Shown here piece after piece: positions 35,761 to 48,530 of a stretch of DNA of 64,000 nt. The position numbers and the translations under genes are program-made. Position 1 is the first letter of the stretch. Each line of letters begins with the position of its first letter. The notes beneath the pieces are model-generated. The model saw only the letters and a program-made list of their open reading frames with translations, ran no database searches and had not been told where the DNA came from. Source of the DNA: Haemonchus contortus (Eukaryota > Nematoda > Chromadorea > Rhabditida > Trichostrongylidae); NCBI GenBank assembly GCA_000469685.2, contig LS997562.1, positions 22,334,203 to 22,398,202 on the forward strand, read 5' to 3'.

Positions 35761-37550
35761 CAACACGACGATCTTGGAAACAACTCAAGTACGAGAGCCC
35801 ATCTCAAAAATGGGGTTGATCAACACCAAAGACTATCACTCATCCTTTACAGCAATTTTTTAGTTTATAATGAGACCACTGGAAATGAGCAGGCACCACA
35901 CCTCTCACCTTACAGTGGTCGGAAAAATGCAAAGCAATGTGTGCGTGCTACCGAACTTTGGGACTCATCTCGATAATCGTCACGGGTCCGGCACGCCATA
36001 CGGTCCCGTAACAATTGTCGAGCTGAGTCCCTAATTTCGCAAGTGGGTAATAGCTCAATTGGTGGCAAGAAGAGTGGGCCAAGTGCTCATGGTGGACAGT
36101 ACGTTTTGAAGACAAGCGGTGCAGGCGGAAAAATGCTTAGTTTGTTTCTACAACTGCCGAAATTCATGTGAGGATCTGGAAAAGATCAGCAGAAGCTATG
36201 AGAAGGGGGATGAACAAGAAACTTCGGGCTGACCACTTGGAGCAGTAACAGGAGATTTCTAACGCTTACAAATCCGTCCACTACCAACCTCTGTACTAGT
36301 CACTTATCCAATTCCAAGGCCTCAACGATAAGTTAGGCTTGCCAATACTTAAGAAGCTAGATCAAGTCATGTGGAAGCTTGTAGTTACCGTTCTCTTTTT
36401 CCCTGCGTTCTGCTTCAGCGCTCAGTATACCTTGCGAGGTGAAAATCATAGAAGAGGTGTCCATCACTGCAATGAGCCACTCCCTTTCTACTTTTGCTAT
36501 TGGATCTTTCTGTGGTCTGATTTTTTCGCTCCCTAGTTTTTTGATTCTTTATTGTTCAGCCGAACTTGTGATCTTTGAATTAAGAACCTGTTTCTGCGTA
36601 GAGATATGGCAGTAGACATACGGAGACATACATGGAAGTGCAGAAAACCTTTTACTTTCTTAAAAACATTCAGTACCCGATGTCATTTTAATAATACCAA
36701 GTTGTAACAAAAACCATGACTCGATAAAATGGTGTTCTAGATGCACATATAGATTCAATTATAGTGTAACAAAACACACATCATTACACGCAAGTATTCA
36801 CATTGGCCCAAATTCACCATCAGCATCACATTATGCTCAAATGGTCCCACATCGGATTACATCCCTACTCACCATCCATTCCTACTTTTAGTTTTATTTC
36901 CTCCGTTGACCACATGACGTCAGGTCCTAACCTGAGGGGTAACGGAACTTCTCCCCTATCGCGTCAGTCTCCCTTGCGGCATGCGGCAAATGTCACTGCA
37001 ATTACCGTACTCACCCCGCCTCCCGTCAATCAATAGGACGCGATATTTTTCCTTGACTTGCTGGCTTTTTCATTGGATTTCATCGTTTTTTCTCCTGTTT
37101 CTTTTTCGTTTTCATGTTTATCAGACTTGATTAATTAAAATGACTCCTCCCATATAAACGACGATGAAGACCGCATTGGAATTGAAAAGAGCGGCCAGCC
37201 AATTCAAATAATTAAAGGAATCCCCACCTCACAAATTGCGCGCTCCAATCTTCCATCGCCCTCCTGCGATAGGCGGCGGGTGCGGCGTGTGCGACGCCCT
37301 GTTAGGGGAGAAGTTCCCGGACCCCTGACCTGAGTATCTCCATAGCTCTAACACCCAGTTCTTCAAGGTATAGCTGGGCGATTAGTCCAACCCAATTTAA
37401 TATCTCTGTAAAATACTTAGGGGAACAAATGAATAAGAATAATGAAGATTTTGGAATCAATCTCGTTGTGGAATGCGCCGGCAAATTTGACTTCCTCCAG
37501 AATCGTTGTAGTGTTTGAGCGTGTATCTCTCCTGACTGTTATTCCAGGGA

Positions 37551-37710
37551 TCAATCAATGTACAAGTGAATGCGTTTATACTTCTAGACGAGTCTAGCGC
37601 CAGTACACAGACTGGAAAGCGGTGTTTGATCAGATTGGGGATCGAGCCAGGGTTTGGTCCCTGGACGATGCATGTGATAGAAGTTCCTTCTCTTACCACG
37701 CCACCACTAC
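37551..37710 (-). mobile_element. tRNA-derived SINE, degraded
   Basis: On the minus strand GTGGTGGCGTGGTAAGAGAA, then CTATCACATGCATCGTC, CCCTGGCTCGATCCCC (B-box-like) and CTAGACTCGTCTAGAAG follow the SINE order and stop inside the body. Confidence 0.55.
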
Positions 37711-38594
37711 CATTCGTACTCATTAGTCATAAAGTAAAAATAGTTGTGTCTGCCTCGTAGCATCTTTTCACTTACCAAGTATTACAAGATCTAAACCTAA
37801 AATACTTGGCTTCACTGAAGTGGTAGTTTTAGAAGGATTAGTTTTGACCTTCGTTACCCCCTCCAAATAATCAGACTACATAATGCCTGCATAATGAGTG
37901 ATAAACAAATAAACAAGTCAACAAGTGAACAAATCAAGTAATCAAAATGCCCAATGAACAAACACGTCTTCTTAGGGAAATTGATGAGCACTTATCATCG
38001 TTCAAATGACTGCCATACTCTAGTCTTCTCGGGTCTAGTCTTTCCGGAACCCCTTTACGCATTTGTCTAATCGCCTTTGAACCTAATGACCTTGACAAAC
38101 TCGCTTGCACTTTCTACAACAGCTTCTGGAACTATTTCCATTCAAGTCGGGAAGTAGCAATGGATCGGTCGCGAGTCGTTTGTTGTTGCGATGGTTTTGT
38201 TAAGCTTCCTACGCAAGCAGGGCTTTTGTGGTTGCAATGGGCGTCAAGCGTTACCCGTCGCCACATTTGTCCTTGCCCCTTTGGCCTTCACGCAATGTTT
38301 CGAGTTTATCGGTGGTTTGTTACGCCATACCGATTAACATTCTTTCAAATCAACAACTATCTTTTGTATTGCTCTCAATCAGTTTCCCGTTCGTATTTCT
38401 CCAGTGTTGGCTTCTACCAGCCCTGACTCATCCTTGGATCGCTTCTCCCTTTGCCAACTTCTCGCCTCGTTAATACCCAGCCTAACTCCTTGAAGTGCTC
38501 GCCTTCCTCAATGCAGAAACTTGAAAACAACGCCTATCAACAGAATTTTGTTTTGAGCTCACCTCAACTCAGTTTTATGTAGGCCTAGCTCAAA

Positions 38595-38663
38595 GTAGCG
38601 CAGTGGGTTGATACGGGTGATACCGTATAAGTCAAGAATCGAATCCTCTACCACCCAAGTGAT
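38595..38663 (+). mobile_element. tRNA-like SINE head or tRNA pseudogene
   Basis: GTAGCGCAGTGGGTTGATAC is an exact A-box match and AAGAATCGAATCCTC a B-box match, 35 nt apart. The acceptor arms do not pair well and no clear anticodon arm forms, so this is not called a functional tRNA. Confidence 0.5.
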
Positions 38664-38775
38664 GGCTCACGTTTGATCATAAATAAAGTCATAGCTTAGG
38701 TCAGTTGAGCATCCGTTAGATGGCTCAACAATCCTTACATCGAGGTCGATATACAATTTGTTACTTATTGATTAG

Positions 38776-39247
38776 AGGCACAGTTCGCGATAAAACTGGC
38801 TTATGTGATATCCTACTAGGATAAACCCCTCTTACACCATATGTGACGCTATCAGGTCACAAATGACCTAGATAGGGCGTTAAAGGCTCAAAGATTGTTC
38901 CGCGTGGATCCTCGGACGAGTGTCAACGGCATAGTAGAGGCTGCACCATCTACAAGGGAGCCCATGCAGGAAGTTTAAACAACTTGTCTTGACCCATAGT
39001 GACAGTGAAAGGCAATCCTGAACAGTTTTGGAATGAGGTGGTCAGTTGCAATAACTGAAATCTCGTCCAAATACCCCTTTCATGCAATGGTAAACTCGTA
39101 CAACCTTCAATTCTCTACTTCAAGAGAGCCTCATTTTTCGCAAAATCGCCGTTTCTTCGCTTCCTTCACCACCGATAAACTATCCCCAACCAGTAAATCC
39201 AACTTTCGGCTCGAGAAGGAGATTCAAAATTATCGCGAACTGTGCCT
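38776..39247. mobile_element. TTAA-type MITE, copy D
   Basis: TIRs AGGCACAGTTCGCGATAA and TTATCGCGAACTGTGCCT are nearly perfect. Flanks are TTAG and TTGG, probably decayed target duplications. The interior (ACAAATGACCTAGATAGGGC, CTTGACCCATAGTGACAGTG) is shared with copy E in inverse orientation. Confidence 0.75.
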
Positions 39248-39403
39248 TTGGGCAGTGCTACGTCATTCTAATCTCACATATCATAAGTAATGTCGGATTG
39301 CCTTCAAAGATAGAAAAAATTAAGAAAATTAATTTTTTGACTCGTTTTACTTCATCACGACAGTCTTATAGACCATTATCTCCACCTTTTCGTTTTTTTA
39401 TTT

Positions 39404-39766
39404 CTAAAAATATCCATCTGCAAAGACACCGTAATTGGTTGGTGCATTAGGTAAGTGAATATTCGTGAATTCCTGTAAGTGATCCTGAGATATCATTCTG
39501 ACGCACTTTACATTAGCATCACAACATTGGATCTGCAATTTTTGATTACCATATGAGGTGCCTGCTGAGTGACCCCATTTATTCCGAGTTATGTTGCAGC
39601 CAGACTTGGAGACATCCATTCGTAGGCCCCAGGGAGACGGGCGTTGGGAACGATTTTGGGTAATCGATTTGCCGCACGCGGCTGTCGCGGACCACTCATT
39701 CGCCGTTATTACAGTTCTAGCATTCTTCATACAGCTCAATCGATATGCGATCATTATTTTATGCAT
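39404..39766 (-). CDS. uncertain 120-codon open frame, cysteine-containing
   Basis: A single minus-strand frame ends in TAG and carries CGKS, SGCNITRN, QCCDANVKC and a C-terminal NYGVFADGYF. I recognise no domain, there is no supporting splice structure, and surrounding sequence looks repetitive. It may be an exon of an unknown secreted protein or a frame within a repeat. Confidence 0.2.
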   Translation of the reverse strand: MHKIMIAYRLSCMKNARTVITANEWSATAACGKSITQNRSQRPSPWGLRMDVSKSGCNITRNKWGHSAGTSYGNQKLQIQCCDANVKCVRMISQDHLQEFTNIHLPNAPTNYGVFADGYF

Positions 39767-40481
39767 AATTCAACTATTAGCACTTTCGTTCTTGTATTTC
39801 TTACCTACTTCGTTCCTAACGCACCACACCCGTAGGCCCCACATTCCATTCTTTTAGTGCATGGGCGTGATGAGAAAGGGGTGACGTGAAACACCGATCA
39901 GTGATACTACTAGGAAACCTGTCGGTGTTAGGTTATCAGTCTAACTTGGTATTACGATTTTAATCACGTCATACTTCTACGACTTATCACACCTCTCTGT
40001 ACACCAGCGACAACTACGGAGGGCCTTGGAGTCGAGAATATGAACGAAGGAATATGTGAAATTCAAGGGTGGGTGTGGTAGAGACAGTCAACATGGGAGA
40101 ATATTCGATGATATGAAATATTTGTTGCTTATTCTAAGAGCTGAACGGTCGCGTTCTCTTTTTTATGCTCAGTTCGTTAGGCCCGCTCAGTACTAAGCAG
40201 TCGGAGTCGGAGTACCGAGATATGATGACCAGGAGACGCTGGGGAAAGAAGATGTGGCTGTTAAAGTGTGACTAGGCTGGGCTACCAGGAAGTCACCGGA
40301 AACGATGGCCACGGCAGAGGTTACGAGGAGCTTCAAAAAAGCGGGTGTGCAGTGAGCGATGCATTGAAAACATTACGGGTACCAAAAGACCTTTCGAATG
40401 ACCGTTTGAAGCTTTCAGAATTCGAAGTCCAAGCCATTTCTTATGCTCATGAGCCCATCCTATGACTAGAGGACTAGACAC

Positions 40482-40545
40482 CGGCCCCTATCGACCTTGA
40501 CGTTCAGCTGTTCTTTTGAATCCGCTACTAAATCCTGTGCTTGTT
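40482..40545 (+). repeat. empty-site copy of the MITE E target
   Basis: CGACCTTGACGTTCAGCTG, TTCTTTTGAA and CCGCTACTA run uninterrupted here. The same sequence at 41585-42120 is split by copy E. The insertion point corresponds to the TTGA at 40516-40519. Confidence 0.85.
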
Positions 40546-41607
40546 TCCTGAGTAATGACTGTCATATCACTTTGTTTTATCCGAGACTGGAATGAGTGAA
40601 TCAGCAAATACGCCCACAGCTTTGTGTACCATTTGGTTTCCCGTTCCCACGATGAATCTTCGAGAACGAAATGTTTTTGGACTTTGACCTATTAAGTGGC
40701 TGTGCAGATTCAAGGCCAGAGATAGTTAGTGCTAGGTAGCAGAGATGATCAGAGATAACGCTCCGTACTTTCAGAGATCGCATCACGCCTTGGTCAACCT
40801 ATTTCACCCACTCACTGACGCACAGATACAGCATGACTGGAAAGGCTATGCCGTGAAAAGAGTTTGGCCTAGTGCCTTACTCTTCACATTGGGAATGGCC
40901 TTTCCTTCCCCCTACCGTGAGGTATACCCAAAAAATGATCCAAAGGGGCTCTATCCACAGTGAAAATTCACCGTGCACCTTTTATCGGTCTCTTGAAAGC
41001 ATTCGCCAACATAGCGCCAGAGAAAGAGGCATTTCACACGTCAGAGTATTGAGTGATCTCTTAGGTGGCCGTACTAATTCGTTGGTACTTAGGGACAAGT
41101 ACTCGTTACGGGTATACTTCCGAGTCTCTTATATTGAGTTCACATCCGTAGGTTCTTTCTAGCATTGCCCTTCTGAATGGTGGAATCTCTGACATTCTTA
41201 AATGAGCGCCACTTTTCTGTACTGGAATTTTAAGAGCTCTTACGAAAAGCTCCAAGTCGCCTATTTTAAAACTTTCATGATTCCCTAGAGCTCCATTACC
41301 CTCGCCAAATTCAAGAAGGATTGGTTCAAAACCATCTGAAAAGCAAGGAGAGGCCAAGCACGGGTGACCGGCCGTCGAAATAAAAAACTCTGCCTGTTCC
41401 CACGTTGCGGTTGGGCGTTGGGAAGACGAATTTTCTGGACTGTTGGGGATGACCCTCATCGTTATGATTCCCAGCCGTGATCACGTTGGTAGTTCAGAGC
41501 TGGTCTGTTGTTGCCATTCCATCTTGCACATGTTCTTTTGTCACCATGATTTTTGATGTCTTGGACCAGTCACGGCCCCCTAACGACCTTGACGTTCAGC
41601 TGTTCTT

Positions 41608-42098
41608 TTGAAGGCTTAGTTCACGACAATTTTGAGGTAACCCTTTTCAGTCGAGAACCGGAAGTATAGTTGAGAACAGTTTAGCGATAGTGAGGAAAGC
41701 GAGAAAATTCGCCAGTTTCGAGAAAAATAAGACACCTCGAAGAATAGGAAAAATACAGACGAGATTACCATGGGGGATATAGCATGGAAGAGGTGTTCGG
41801 ACAAGATTTCAGTGGTTGCAATTGTGACTACATCAATCCACAACTGTCCAGCATTGCCTTTCACTGTCGCTATGGGTCAAGCTGGGGAAACAAGTTGTAA
41901 ACTTCCTGCTGGGTTCCCTTGTGAATGGTGCAGTCTCTACATGCCGTTGAAACTCGTCCGCGCATACACACGGGACAATCTTTGAGTCTTTATAGCGCCC
42001 TATCTAGGCCCTGACAGCGCCACACATGATATTGCCACAAATTATTTATCCTGGCTCTATATCTCATAAGCCGTTCTTACCGTGAACTTAGCCTTTGA
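41608..42098. mobile_element. TTAA-type MITE, copy E, with TTGA target duplication
   Basis: The element proper is 41612-42094, with TIRs AGGCTTAGTTCACGA and CGTGAACTTAGCCT. TTGA flanks both sides (41608-41611, 42095-42098). The interior is an inverse copy of D. Flanking sequence joins exactly into the uninterrupted copy at 40482-40545. Confidence 0.85.
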
Positions 42099-42099
42099 A

Positions 42100-44059
42100 C
42101 CCGCTACTAGATCCCTTCCATCCGTTCGGATTCGTCCGTGCAGAATTGGGTTATCGAGAAAGGAAAGTTGACGGTAACTGGCATCAAAGTAATTACCCGA
42201 GGGAGTCTTGTATCTGGATTCCACTATCAAACTAAACGGACTTTCCCCTGAACCTATTTTAATGCCAAGAAACAGTGATATTCTCAGCGAATCTCCGCGA
42301 AAGGAATTTACCAGTTGCAGTCAAGCGTTAAATACAAAGCAGCCGCTTTTGCCACATTCATCATTTAAGGTCGATGCTGCAACAAAGATAGTGAAAACTG
42401 TTTCGCAGAAAACTTGAACAACACTCCGGTTGATTTATTCTTTTTACCAGCCAACCTTGCTAAACTTTTGGTCTGTAATGGTCTTGTGTCGATGGTAATG
42501 GTTGATTGATAAACTATCAACAAAGGCGGATATCTTATTGCAATACGCAGCAAACCTATGGTGCCCTCGGAATTGTATCGACTTAAACAAACAGCAGGTT
42601 GAGCTGAATTGATCTGACATTATCTGCCCTATTTATAGAGAATGCACAGGTGACGAAGAGCGAGTGACGCAGCATCACACATGCGTGGTCTGAGGATCGG
42701 TTCTGTCTCATCCCGAAAACGAGACAGACTGACGCCAGTAACACCAACCGCTATCCAATCTTACAAGGGTTGGCGGGTTGTGGACGAAATTTCGGCTTCG
42801 GTCGGGACTCGTACCAGTGCTACCCCTTACACTCCAAAACCAGCTTGCCCCTCCTTCATCGCTCCAACGTCCATTTTTTCTGCTGAGAAATTCAAAAGCT
42901 CCTAAGGAGAGGTTCGATCCACTCAATTCAGAGACCCTCAAGTGGTAGCAGGGTGATCTGCCATTGTCCCTATTTATAACTCAAGCGATATTACCTATCT
43001 AATAAATATCCTGATCTGAGGATACAGATAAGAATTCAGAGCTATTATACGTGATATGACGCATATGGCTGCAACTTCACCCCATATGTAGTCTATGCCC
43101 AATCACCAAAGTTTCCAAGCCAAAACCACCCATGTAGGTACTACTACTGATGGCAACCTCACAAAGACGGAAATTCGTCATATCGAAACTCTTGGTAATC
43201 TAGCTATTGTTTCCTACTGCGACTGCGCGACTTATACATGGTTTTTTCGCGATGCCTGACGACTGCCTCCAATGTGAACCCATGGTGAATTATGATAAAA
43301 GTTCGAGTCTATTGTGAAACTACATCTTCACGTTGTCCTCCCGAATTTGATCCAGTCCAAGGGCTCTACCAAGGTTGGAGCGCTTCGCCAACATCGATGC
43401 CATTATAAGGTCCCTAAAGTTTAATGGGCCTATTGTGAAGTGAAGGGTTCTGCAACCGCTTTGCTTGCTCTTTAGCATAAGATTAGACTAGTAATTTTTA
43501 GAATGATCTCGTGAGCGCTCGAGTCAACTGGGTTAGAAGTTGACGCAGACCATTGGCCACAGCGAAGAACAATTTAAGTGGTCTTCATGAATAAATAGAT
43601 TTCTTTCTTTCAATGTATCACCTTAACCTTGTCACTCAAACAACTAACGACACTGGCTTAACAATGGCATCAACCATTTGACCCTTTACTGGTTGCGATT
43701 CTCGCTCGGTTAGCCTTGTTTACTGATCGTAAACCGATACAAAACATTATACGGCCTTGGTGGGCGGTTTGAGAGACAATACCGTGCAAACCACATAGGC
43801 TCGACTCGTGCTTCCGCTGTCCACAGCAGCTAGATCTACTTCAGATAACAACCTTCCCTCCATTCTACTTCCTGTTTGGTGGGTCGGGCAGGGTCATGTC
43901 AGTAGGCGCTCCTGCTGCACGTTCACTACGTGGTTCGAATCTTCACGTTATCCACTCGTCCAGTTTGGGGTCATTCAGTCGAGACCAGTATGTCTCGAGA
44001 GAGTAGCACTTCTAACTTCCGCACCGCCTGCCCATCGTGAGCATAAAGGGATAAAGGAT
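42100..44059. other. gene-free repeat-derived stretch
   Basis: GGTACGAGTCCCGACC on the minus strand near 42805 resembles a tRNA T-arm and hints at another worn SINE. Nothing else can be named. Confidence 0.3.
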
Positions 44060-44300
44060 AAAGTTTTTGGCGTTAATCAATCCCGTCTGAGGGATACGCC
44101 TCCGCACTCGACTACCATTCAGAATCGTAGTGGCCTATACAATGACTTGCGGTGGCCAGCCGATGTACAAGTCAGTGCTTCTATCCTCCCAGACGAGTCT
44201 GATACCAATCAACCGACCCCGGAGAGATGGAAGGCTTGGTTGTGAATATCGATCGGGGATTCGAACCCCTGACCGTGCGTATGAGATAGTGCGCACCTCC
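44060..44300 (-). mobile_element. tRNA-derived SINE
   Basis: On the minus strand GGAGGTGCGCACTATCTCAT, then GGGGTTCGAATCCCCG (perfect B box with pairing flanks), GACTCGTCTGGGAGGA, GGCTGGCCACCGCAAGTC and GGGATTGATTAACGCC. The A-box segment is partly deleted. Confidence 0.85.
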
Positions 44301-45714
44301 GCTCATCGTGAGGATAGACCTATCAAAAAGCATCTACCCGAAGAGGTCAGATGCGTGGCTACATTCCGCAACTCCATCGATTTTCTAGCCTCATCATTTC
44401 ATTTCGTCTACCACGTAGACCCCATAGTCAGGACTAGTATGAACCTCTTCAACCGGAGAGTCCGTTCATAAACATGCGAGATTCGCTTCCATACCTTCGA
44501 TTAATTTCTTGACTTCGCCTTTCGTCATGCCGAGCAGTTAGAGCCTACCACTCTATTCAATTTTACCATTCAGGCCATGACTTCCTTTTTACCGATTACT
44601 AATCAACTTATTAGAAGTATTTAATCCTCCCAATTCGTTCGACTCGCCAGCTGATGTCTTCCGTACAGTTTCAGCGTAGAACCAGGTCATGAAAATCTCT
44701 TTTCCATCATCATTTTGTCATCAATTCATTTCATTTCTTTTTATACCACACCCACTTATACTGTTTATATAGGCTTATTGAAAACTCTCAATCTGTCAAC
44801 ACAAATTCCACGAATTTTAGAAAATGGTTTGTGTCGTTGGAGCGAAGTAAATTTATGTATCCTAAGTTTGTGAAAGAGAAGCTAGACCTCAAAATTCGTC
44901 CCCTGAAGTTTAAGCCCATGTTATATATGAACCTGGTTCACCAATTCGAATTCGATCTCCACTTGCTCGTGCCAAATTCTGTCCCAAGTCGTTCGATGAC
45001 CGAAGAATCACTTACTCCCCATCCGATGAATCACTCCCACATCATTGGAACCGATGAGGCAACAGCGTTGTACGTTACTGGGGAGGAAACGATATGAAAA
45101 CAAACACTTAGCGATATCTCATAACATTTTGGAGAGGTCGAATAACAACAGGCACTCTCTAACGTAGCTGACCCGAGTTTCAAGTGGAAAGTTGATATTT
45201 TCCGTCAACGATTACTGTTCCTTTCAGGTCTCTTGAGAACCTACCAACTTCAGAAACCTGAAGGAAGCCTGTTGTTGACAGTATACACTGAACTTCAGCT
45301 AAGTTGACACATATCAATGATGACATTCACATAAACACAGCATCACACATTCGAGGAAAGGTGTGGGTCAAGTTAATGTAAGTGTGGAGGTATCTGGAGC
45401 ATCTGGAGCGGTAACATACTCCGCTTCCAGTCAAAATATTCGAAGCATTCAACGAGGCCCTGCGGTGTTGGGAGTTATAAATCCTCTATGGTTCTGATTA
45501 AATATTTGCTACTGGGTAACTGTGAAGTAGTATAACCATCCTGGTAACAATTGAATCTTCGAAGTTGAGTAGTGTAAACAAGGCTTCTCAAAGCTACGAT
45601 ATGTTGGTCTAATAGAACTTCTTTAGTTTAGTTGATCCATAGAATAGCAGTTTTCTAGTAACAATTCAATAATTTGACCGAGGGAGGCATTCTAAAAAAA
45701 GTTCTTTGTTCAGG

Positions 45715-46077
45715 CGCCTCCCTAGGAGTTATAGCAACGAAGTCAACAAGTACGGGGTCCTTGTAGGGTTGCCGAATAAAGTTTATCTGTCTTCTCCATT
45801 TAGGTTATTTCATTCGAGTTCAGAAGTTTTGAATCAGAACATTTTTGTATCTGTCATTTTGGCGAATTCCACTTTGAGTTTTCCTAAAAGGAGAACCACA
45901 TGTGGGAGTATTGGCTCTGATTCAGGTGAAAATGTGGAGGTAAATAGGAAATATTTCAATAGTAGCGTACAATATAATATGGTCTGCGATCCGAAGCACA
46001 GTACAATCTTAGAGACTGAAAAATCTCTTTTGCTACAACAGCAAATTATCTTGACAAAACAAAAAGGAAAACATTAA
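45715..46077 (+). CDS. uncertain open frame after an acceptor-like site
   Basis: A frame of about 120 codons follows a TTTGTTCAG acceptor and ends in TAA at 46075-46077. A GTAAAT donor-like site lies near 45941. It has no domain, no recognised start and no partner exon. It may be chance. Confidence 0.15.
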   Translation, partial: RLPRSYSNEVNKYGVLVGLPNKVYLSSPFRLFHSSSEVLNQNIFVSVILANSTLSFPKRRTTCGSIGSDSGENVEVNRKYFNSSVQYNMVCDPKHSTILETEKSLLLQQQIILTKQKGKH

Positions 46078-48299
46078 GATTTACTAAGAGTATATGACTA
46101 GCCAGAAACGAAATGAAGCAGTTACACCGGTGAACAACATTAACCAACTTCGTTTGTTTGCGTAGAGTTTGGATTTTCTTTCAAGGCCCTGTAATTTTTC
46201 AGATTTCAAAGCAAATGTATCAATCCGAAAAGATCTCGACCCAAAAGTGCTGAACCCGACAATAGCGGATCCTTAAAAACTACTTCAAAAGTGAAGCACC
46301 CAACAAACACCCCTCTGATTTTGAATCGATATCAAATACAGGGCGTATCTAAGGACTCCATCAGTCCACATCATTCTTTCGCCTTTGGGTGGATTGGTTG
46401 TAATTCAATTAATCAGTTCAGTTGAATGATCCTTTCCATGTTTTCAAAAACTTGACCCAATGTCACCACATTCCTGTTGTAAAATGACATCATGATAGGG
46501 TTAGATAGCTATTTTTAAAATGCGCATAATTGGAATTTGTATTGTTTTGTGACCTTCTGTCTACCTATGCAATCTCATTCGCCTATAGCATTAGAAAATC
46601 CAAACCTTGAAGACATTTAAGATATTCTTTATTGCTTTTTGTAGAAACCCTGTCTCAGCAGTTACCCAAACCTTTTTAATTCGAGGGAACGAAAGTGGAC
46701 AGAGGTCTGTAATCAGTAAAAATCTTACCAATCAGGCTCATTGAAGCTACTTTGTTGGCTGAAGTAATCCCACTGGTTGACTATTTACAGATTGACGTTC
46801 CTTTTTCCTATCGGTAGGTTCCGTGATAACCTACTGTTAGTATAGGGTTACGGTAACTTCACAAAATAGTTTTTTTTGGGTATTTGATTTACATACTAGC
46901 ATCTCTGAGTTTTAATGAAGTTACATGTTCCGGAAGAAATTTCACATTTGTATGTCTGTTCCAGTTTTTTCTCATTGTAATCAAAGAAGTATGTGGGTAG
47001 TAGTTCTCTTTCCAATCCCAAAATAGAAATAGAAGAGGAAAGAGTAAGCAGGTGGATTCTGCTAGGTAAATAGGCACTTTGGACTGTGGTGGGTTTTCAC
47101 CATTTTTGAAAAGTAGCTCATTCAATCTGTAGAAACTCCGTCCTCCTCAAGCCGCAATCACCTGAAAGCGCTATTTAAACCGCAGAACCCCTCAGCTCCA
47201 AATACCATTTCAATGAGTAAGAATCACCGTGAATAATTTTCGAATTTCTTCGAATATTGATTTCTTCAATTGCGATCGCGCATGGACCATCAAAGTCTGC
47301 TTGAACATTACTCATCAGCGTTCTCTCCTTTCCTCCCTGACCAACTACGTTTTCCCCTCTACTTCTTATTTACCTCGAATACCTTGAAACATTTCGGAAT
47401 TGAAAACAGTTCTGAGAGGATCTTGAAATCACGTGCAACATTCTACGAATTGTTCGGTCGTTAAGAATGTTCTTAAGACCTCAACATGGAATGTTTTCTT
47501 AAAAAAGTGCAAGGTGCTCTAATGCTGGTGAAGTACCACAAATCGTCGAAAATGGCTGCTATTTTCAGGCTCTCGTCAATTCAACTCCCTCTGAAAACAC
47601 CCACTTTGCATAATCGCCTGATGTGAAACGACTCGATGTCGCGAAGATCGCTTCAATAGCATTCTGCATCGTGTCGGGTCGTCTCTTAGGCAAGGGCTTT
47701 TAGTCTTGGTCCAAGAGGCCGAAACTGAAATTGAGCTAGATCGATTTAGATTGACTGAGTGACCGCAATCGTGGGAGATCTTCGCTCTCGAAATCGTTCT
47801 GACGGGGCAGCTTTGCATAGGTTGGCCTTGAAGCCCATTATTCTGCAACTGTGATTCTTCATTCGATTATCGCCGTCTCTGAAACAAAGGAGTGACCCCT
47901 ACTGAGAAGGAGGTCTCCCGAAAGCATGGTCAGCCTAAGTTCTACGATCACATCCAAACGACGGTCCTACGGTTCCTTGTTTCATACCATCCCCTGAATT
48001 TTCATGCACGTCGGCTGTCCATCGGGGTTTTTACTCGCATACCATTCACAAAGGAAGTGACAGGCGGTCTCATAACGAACCTTGACTTAACAAAGCAGAC
48101 CTTCAAAACTTCCATATGATTACTGGAAGGCATCAATGAAGGTCGCTCCAACAAAGAAGAGCTGCTACTCAGAGCTGTATTGAAGTTAGATCGGCAAGTG
48201 GCCAGTAACGAGCCCTGCATTCAACTGTATCATAGAAATACTCGGAAATGAATCTGAATTAGTTAATCCCTTTGTTTAAGGGTATCATTTAATAGACCG

Positions 48300-48530
48300 G
48301 AACACGGGATCACCTTCGGAATGATCATGAGAAGAATCTGCAAGACTCGAGTCCACCTCACTGGACGTTATTATTTAACAGTTGGGCTATGCATACTTAT
48401 GCATATGTCTTCGACCGCCCATAGGCTTAAAAAACTTCTGCAGGTACTTTATCAGGTGATATCGAATTTCCGTACAAACAGGCAGACGCACAGACAGACG
48501 CGAGCGCTTTATATATAGTAAGGATTATTA
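48300..48530 (+). mobile_element. 3' tail of an unidentified retroelement, second copy
   Basis: CAGGCAGACGCACAGACAGA is followed by CTTTATATATAGTAAGGATT, as at 18980-19060. The start is arbitrary. Confidence 0.4.

Larger units (their letters stand above)
34226..38594. other. gene-free repeat-rich stretch
   Basis: Apart from the two SINE remnants listed separately, no exon series, RNA gene or element terminus could be supported. Short frames here overlap on both strands and lack domains. Confidence 0.4.

Noticed and set aside
43808..44245. 145-codon plus-strand frame
   Set aside because: Its 3' half is the antisense of the SINE at 44060-44300 and it has no recognisable domain.
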